Notes under the pieces: generated by a model
The model's input: the letters and a program-made list of their open reading frames with translations, nothing else
What the model was told of the DNA's origin: nothing
Databases searched by the model: none
In this document: positions 60,000 through 64,000 of the stretch, piece by piece
Layout of the letters: every line of letters begins with the position of its first letter
Numbering within the stretch: position 1 is the stretch's first letter
Program-made: the position numbers and the translations under genes
Assembly: GCF_029870595.1 (NCBI RefSeq)
Contig: NZ_JAPDIR010000019.1
Coordinates: 1 to 64,000, forward strand
Direction of reading: 5' to 3'
Length of the DNA: 64,000 nucleotides
From: Sphingomonas sp. CBMAI 2297
Lineage (GTDB): Bacteria > Pseudomonadota > Alphaproteobacteria > Sphingomonadales > Sphingomonadaceae

Positions 60000-61355
60000 A
60001 TGACCAAGCATCTGTTCCTGGCCGGCGCGATGGCGTTGGGCCTGCTGGCGTCGCCGGCCTTCGCGCAGGACGCATGGACCGTCCGCCCCGAATGGGTGCG
60101 CGCGCACGAATCCTTCCTTGCCAGCGAGGCCCTGCAGGGGCGCGGCAGCGCGACCCGCGACGAAGCGATCGCCGCCACCTATGTCGGCTCGCAGTTCGAA
60201 GGCTATGGGCTCAAGGTCGCGCCGGGCATGACCGGCTATCTCCAGCCCGCCAAGGTGATCCGCTACGCGCTGAACGGCCCGGCGACGCTGACGATCGCGG
60301 GCAAGCCGGCCGCCGCGCCCATGGTGCTGGTCGGCGCGGCCGAGAGCATTTCCGGCACGTCCGCGGTGTTCGACGGCGCCGATCTCGCCAAGATCCCGCA
60401 TGCCCAGGTGCTGTTCGTGACCGGCGGCAAGGCCTCGCCCATGGCGCTGGTCCGCGCCGCCAGCGCGGCCGGGGCGAAGCTGGTGATCGTGCGCGAGGAC
60501 GATGCGACGCGGGGGCTGGCCAAGGCGCTGGGCGGCAAGCCGCGCATGCCCGCCGGGCTCGAGGGCAAGGCGCCGCCGAGCTATGCCGCCTTCGCGACGC
60601 TGCCCTCGGCCGATTTCGACAAGGCGGTGGCCCAGGCCGGCGCGCCGGTCGCGCTCGGCCTGCCGGTGGTGCGCGAGGAGGCGATCACCACCAACGCGAT
60701 CGGCTGGCTGCCGGGCAGCGATCCCAAGGCGGGCGTGATCCTGGTCACCGCGCATCTCGACCATCTCGGCCGCAAGCCCGACGGCACGATCATGTACGGC
60801 GCGAACGACGATGCCTCGGGCACCACCGCGGTGCTCGAGCTGGCCCGGGCGATGGCGGCGGCGAAGCAGGCCCGGCGCGGGCTGTTGTTCGTCGCCTATG
60901 GCAGCGAGGAGATCGGGGGCTATGGCTCGAGCTGGTTCGGCGATCACCCGCCGGTGCCGCTCGACCAGATCGTCGCCAATATCGAGATCGAGATGATCGG
61001 CGCGCAGGATCCCAAGCTGCCCGCCGGCACGATGATGATGACCGGCTTCGAGCGCTCCACCCTGGGCGAGACGCTGAAGGCGCATGGCGCGCTGGTCACC
61101 GCCGATCCCTATCCCGAGCAGCGTTTCTTCGAGCGCTCGGACAATTATTCGCTCGCCGTGCGCGGGGTGGTGGCGCACACCATTTCGGGCTGGGCGGTCA
61201 CGCCGACCTATCACACGCCCGACGACACGCTCGCCAATCTCGACATCGCGTTCATGACGCGCGCGATCCAGTCGCTGGTCGAGCCGCTGCACGCGCTGGC
61301 CAACAGCGATGCCCGGCCGCAATGGAAGCCCGGCGGCAAGCCCGAGGGGAAGTAG
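60000..61355 (+). CDS. M28-family metallopeptidase, exported
   Basis: A 451-residue zinc aminopeptidase with a signal peptide (ends SPAFAQ). The zinc ligands are visible in order: VTAHLDHLG (His), GANDDASGTT (Asp), VAYGSEEIGGYGSSWF (Glu), IANIEIEMIG and, near the C terminus, PTYHTPDDTLANLD (His). An inserted PA-like domain lies between about residues 100 and 215. It cleaves N-terminal residues from peptides outside the cytoplasm. It interrupts the flagellar cluster between fliA and fliC and has no evident motility role. Confidence 0.9.
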   Translation: MTKHLFLAGAMALGLLASPAFAQDAWTVRPEWVRAHESFLASEALQGRGSATRDEAIAATYVGSQFEGYGLKVAPGMTGYLQPAKVIRYALNGPATLTIAGKPAAAPMVLVGAAESISGTSAVFDGADLAKIPHAQVLFVTGGKASPMALVRAASAAGAKLVIVREDDATRGLAKALGGKPRMPAGLEGKAPPSYAAFATLPSADFDKAVAQAGAPVALGLPVVREEAITTNAIGWLPGSDPKAGVILVTAHLDHLGRKPDGTIMYGANDDASGTTAVLELARAMAAAKQARRGLLFVAYGSEEIGGYGSSWFGDHPPVPLDQIVANIEIEMIGAQDPKLPAGTMMMTGFERSTLGETLKAHGALVTADPYPEQRFFERSDNYSLAVRGVVAHTISGWAVTPTYHTPDDTLANLDIAFMTRAIQSLVEPLHALANSDARPQWKPGGKPEGK

Positions 61356-61387
61356 CGCAGGGCGCCGGCGCGATCTTCGCCGGACAA

Positions 61388-61420
61388 GGAAAAACCCCGG
61401 TGGACGATCCCACCGGGGTT
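61388..61420 (-). terminator. fliC: intrinsic terminator of fliC
   Basis: AACCCCGGTGG and CCACCGGGGTT form an 11-bp stem with a six-base loop. On the minus strand the stem is followed by a T-run (GGGGTTTTTCC), the direction of fliC. It also lies 38 bp after the peptidase gene, where it could block read-through, but without a T-run on that strand. Confidence 0.85.
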
Positions 61421-61499
61421 CCCCATGCGCCCCCTCCGGCAAGAAGGGGTGACCGGCCTTGGTGCCTGTCAGGGGGGTGACACCCCGACCGGCACGCGC

Positions 61500-62384
61500 T
61501 TACTGAAGCAGCTTGAGCACCGACTGCTGGCTCTGGTTCGCCTGGGCGAGCATCGCCGTCGACGCCTGCGACAGGATCTGGGCCTTGGCCAGCGCCGTCG
61601 TCTCCGCCGAATAATCGGTGTCCTCGATGCGGCTGCGGGCGTCGCTCAGGTTCGCGACGTTGGTCGTCAGGTTGTTGACCACCGAGTCGAGGCGGCTCTG
61701 CGCGGCGCCGAGCGAGGCGCGGAGCGTGGCGACCGACTTCAGCGCGGTATCCACGGTGCCCTGGGCGGTGTCGGCGCTGCCCGAGGTGCCGACCGAGAGG
61801 GCCGGGACGGCCGGGCTGGCGGCGGCGTCACCCACGATGCTGCCCACGTCGAGCGCGTCGATGCTGATCGTGATCTTGTCGGTCGATTCGGCGCCGGTCT
61901 GGATCGAGAAGGTCTTCGCGGCGACTTCGCCGGCGGCCGGGGCCGCGGGATCCGCCGGCGGCTTGCCGATCTGGAACAGCGTGTTGCCGTTGAACTTGGT
62001 GTTGGTCAGCACGTCCTTGATCTGCGAGGTCAGCTGCGTGACTTCGGCCTGCAGGTTCTTGCGGTCGTCGTCCGAATAGGTGCCGCTCGACGACTGGACC
62101 GCCAGCTCGCGGATGCGCTGCAGCATGTTGGTCACTTCGTTGAGCGCGCCTTCCGCGGTCTGCGCCAGCGAGATGCCGTCATTGGCGTTGCGGACCGCCT
62201 GGGTCATGCCGCGGATCGAGGCGGTCATGGTCGAGGCGATCGCCAGGCCGGCGGCGTCGTCCTTCGCGCTGTTGATGCGCTTGCCGGTCGACAGGCGCTC
62301 CATGGCCGTGCTCAGCGCCTTGTTGGCGCCGGTCGAAGCATTGGCGGCGCGCAGCGCCGCGGTGTTGGTCGAGATAACAGTCAT
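61500..62384 (-). CDS. fliC: flagellin FliC
   Basis: A 294-residue flagellin, short as is usual in alphaproteobacteria. The N-terminal D0/D1 helix starts MTVISTNTAALRAANASTGANKALSTAMERLSTGKRINSAKDDAAGLAIA, and the C-terminal one ends LAQANQSQQSVLKLLQ. The variable central region (about residues 150-210) is small, alanine- and proline-rich. ATG 62384 is preceded by GGAG on the minus strand; an upstream in-frame extension is not flagellin. A terminator follows. Confidence 0.96.
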   Translation of the reverse strand: MTVISTNTAALRAANASTGANKALSTAMERLSTGKRINSAKDDAAGLAIASTMTASIRGMTQAVRNANDGISLAQTAEGALNEVTNMLQRIRELAVQSSSGTYSDDDRKNLQAEVTQLTSQIKDVLTNTKFNGNTLFQIGKPPADPAAPAAGEVAAKTFSIQTGAESTDKITISIDALDVGSIVGDAAASPAVPALSVGTSGSADTAQGTVDTALKSVATLRASLGAAQSRLDSVVNNLTTNVANLSDARSRIEDTDYSAETTALAKAQILSQASTAMLAQANQSQQSVLKLLQ

Positions 62385-62606
62385 GTTCGTTACTCCATGC
62401 TCGTCGGCTTCCCGCCTACCCCCCTGAACGGGAGCTCGGAGCCGCCAGGCCAAGGAACGGCCGCCCGCCGCCGGGCTTAAGCAAAAAATTTCGCCGCTAC
62501 GCGCGCACGCGTAGACGCGCCCGGACCAAGGTTGCTGCGGGACACGCAATTTTACGCGGCGTTAACCAAGCCGGCGGCAAAAGGATGGTGTCTCAGGGGG
62601 TAACCA

Positions 62607-63866
62607 ATGCGATCCATCGTCCCGTCCGCCGCAGTGCTGCGCCAGAAATATGCTCTCGTCTCGTCGCTGCGCGCCCAGGGTTTCGCCATCGGCACCTGCG
62701 AGGACGGCCGGCCGGCCGCCCAGGACCTGTTCCTCGTCGCCGAGGGCGAAGTGCCGCCCGCCGCGGCGCGCACGCTGATCCTGGGCGACGAAGGCCGCCA
62801 GGCGATCGCGTTCGGCGACGGCAATCCGGCCCGGCTCTCCTATACGGCGGAAGACGCCGCGGTCGGCGCGGGCTTCGCCACGGCGCTGCTGCGCGGCCCG
62901 CACGAGCCGGTCGCCGCCGATCCCGAGAGCCTGGCGCTGCTGGCGCTGGCCGAGCGGGTCGCCGCGTCGGATATCACCGTCCTGATCAACGGCCCCACCG
63001 GCACCGGCAAGGAAGTCCTTGCCCGCGCCATCCACAACGGCTCCGCCCGCCGCGAGGGCCCGTTCGTCGCCATCAACTGCGCCGCGCTGCCCGAGACGAT
63101 GCTCGAGGCGATGCTGTTCGGCCACCAGAAGGGCGCATTCACCGGTGCCTCCTCGGGCGGCCAGGGCTTTTTCCGCGCCGCGCATGGCGGCACGCTGCTG
63201 CTCGACGAGATCGCCGAGATGCCGCTCAACCTCCAGGCCAAGCTGCTGCGCGCGCTGCAGGAGCGCGAAGTGGTGCCGATCGGCGGCACCCTGCCGGAGA
63301 AGGTGGACGTCCGCGTCATCGCCTGCGCCAATCGCGACCTGCAGGGCGAAGTCACCGCCGGCCGCTTCCGCGCCGACCTTTATTACCGCCTCTCGGTCTT
63401 CCCGCTGACCACCAAGGCGCTGGCCGAGCGCCCCGGCGACATCGCCGCGCTCTCGGCCGCGATGGTCGTCCGCCATGCCGGCGGGCGCGGCGCGATGCCG
63501 TGGATCTCGAACGCGGCGCTCGATGCGCTCGCCAGCCATGACTGGCCGGGCAATGTCCGCGAGCTCGAGAACGTCATCCAGCGCGCGCTGCTGCTCTGCG
63601 GCGGCCGCACCATCGATCCCGAGCATCTGATCTTCGACAGGCCGGCCACGCGCCGCGTCGAGATCGAGGCGGCGGGCACGCTCTCCAACATCGTCCAGAT
63701 CCACGAATTCGCCGCGATCCGCGAGATGCTCGCCGAATGCGGCGGCAGCCGGATCGAGACTGCCAGGCGGCTCGGCATCTCGGAGCGCACGCTGCGCTAC
63801 CGCCTCGCCAAGGCGCGCGAGCAGGGCGAGAGCATCGACACCGGTAAGGCGAGGGCTTCGGCATGA
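62607..63866 (+). CDS. sigma-54-dependent flagellar transcription activator (FlbD/FleQ type)
   Basis: The 419-residue protein has a divergent N-terminal domain of about 110 residues without a clear phospho-receiver site, then an AAA+ core: Walker A GPTGTGKEVLARA (about 128-140), the sigma-54 loop KGAFTGASS, Walker B HGGTLLLDEIAEMP and the WPGNVRELENVIQRALLL arginine region. A Fis-type HTH (ETARRLGISERTLRYRLAKAR) ends it. In the order given it would open sigma-54 at the flgB, mot-like and flhA promoters. Its stop overlaps the fliE start. Confidence 0.9.
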   Translation: MRSIVPSAAVLRQKYALVSSLRAQGFAIGTCEDGRPAAQDLFLVAEGEVPPAAARTLILGDEGRQAIAFGDGNPARLSYTAEDAAVGAGFATALLRGPHEPVAADPESLALLALAERVAASDITVLINGPTGTGKEVLARAIHNGSARREGPFVAINCAALPETMLEAMLFGHQKGAFTGASSGGQGFFRAAHGGTLLLDEIAEMPLNLQAKLLRALQEREVVPIGGTLPEKVDVRVIACANRDLQGEVTAGRFRADLYYRLSVFPLTTKALAERPGDIAALSAAMVVRHAGGRGAMPWISNAALDALASHDWPGNVRELENVIQRALLLCGGRTIDPEHLIFDRPATRRVEIEAAGTLSNIVQIHEFAAIREMLAECGGSRIETARRLGISERTLRYRLAKAREQGESIDTGKARASA

Positions 63867-64000
63867 GCGGCATCGACGGTATCGGCGGCGGCGCGATGAG
63901 CGTCGACCGGGTCCTGGCGCTCCGCGCCCAGATCCTCGAGCGCAACGCCGCGCTCGCCAAGGCCAACGAGACGCCGGCGGGCGCGGTGACGGGCACGTCG
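63863..64000 (+). CDS. fliE: flagellar hook-basal body protein FliE, N-terminal part
   Basis: The first 46 codons run to the window edge. The sequence opens MSGIDGIGGGAMSVDRVLALR and continues with LERNAALAKANETPAG. The position after a FlbD-type activator, and the opening helix, fit FliE, but the conserved C-terminal part is beyond the window, so the call rests partly on context. ATG 63863 overlaps the activator stop by four bases (ATGA). Confidence 0.65.
   Translation, partial: MSGIDGIGGGAMSVDRVLALRAQILERNAALAKANETPAGAVTGTS

Noticed and set aside
61441..61499. GGGGTGAC / GTGACACCCC stem just after fliC
   Set aside because: The pairing is imperfect and the clear intrinsic terminator is at 61388-61420.
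62481..62495. Sigma-54 box for fliC
   Set aside because: Spacing is GG-N11-GC, one base too long, and TGGCACG is poorly matched. Listed only as a question in the findings.
1..64000. CRISPR array, insertion sequence, rRNA, prophage or integrase
   Set aside because: I saw no regularly spaced direct repeats, no transposase or integrase reading frame and no rRNA signature. The only RNA gene found is tRNA-Leu.

Overview
The window is about 64 kb of high-GC alphaproteobacterial chromosome, most probably a flagellated member of the Sphingomonadaceae (Sphingomonas or a close relative). The assignment rests on family content and is inferred, not searched: a bacterial CDC48-type AAA ATPase, a riboflavin operon with a RibBX-type protein, COQ9, a DUF4169 protein, Sec-exported RHS/YD proteins, large TonB-dependent receptors, and dispersed GC-rich palindromes between genes.

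Layout. 1-13.9 kb: LysR regulator, CDC48 ATPase, MFS transporter with a small monooxygenase, TauE/SafE permease, prs, YcxB-like protein, gltX, a TonB-like protein, then ribD-ribE-ribBX-ribH with a trailing membrane protein. 13.9-19.9 kb: Old Yellow Enzyme reductase, EamA transporter, COQ9, feoA-feoB behind a Fur-box-like site, a 57-residue DUF4169 gene and ssb. 20-26.5 kb: an accessory island with a short exported YD-repeat protein, about 650 bp without a credible gene, a 1513-residue exported RHS protein, and an AT-rich three-helix membrane gene 9 bp behind it (candidate immunity gene). 26.5-39.2 kb: lipoprotein, pirin, metX-GNAT-metW, flavin amine oxidase, hisC-tyrA, ftsE-ftsX-ydcF-plsC, zinc-ribbon protein, MATE pump and tRNA-Leu(GAG). 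39.4-42.4 kb: a TonB-dependent receptor with a Gly/Pro/Gln-rich insert.

42.4 kb to the end is a flagellar cluster. On the minus strand are motA-motB (a 30-bp perfect inverted repeat lies between them) and flgBCDEFGHIJKL. On the plus strand are a second MotA/MotB-like pair, flgA, flgM, flgN, a lytic transglycosylase, flhA and fliA. Then follow an M28 peptidase, fliC (minus), a sigma-54 activator of the FlbD/FleQ type, and the start of fliE, cut by the window edge.

The flagellar genes suggest their own control circuit. Good sigma-54 boxes (GG-N10-GC) lie before flgB, before the second mot pair and before the transglycosylase-flhA-fliA operon, and a sigma-54 activator is encoded at the end. Sigma-28-like boxes lie before flgM and motA, and both FliA and its anti-sigma factor FlgM are encoded here. 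This fits a sigma-54 class followed by a sigma-28 class. The best candidates for new biology are the RHS/membrane-protein pair, the short YD protein with an unfamiliar C-terminal domain, the second stator-like pair with an almost leaderless sigma-54 promoter, and the motA-motB hairpin.
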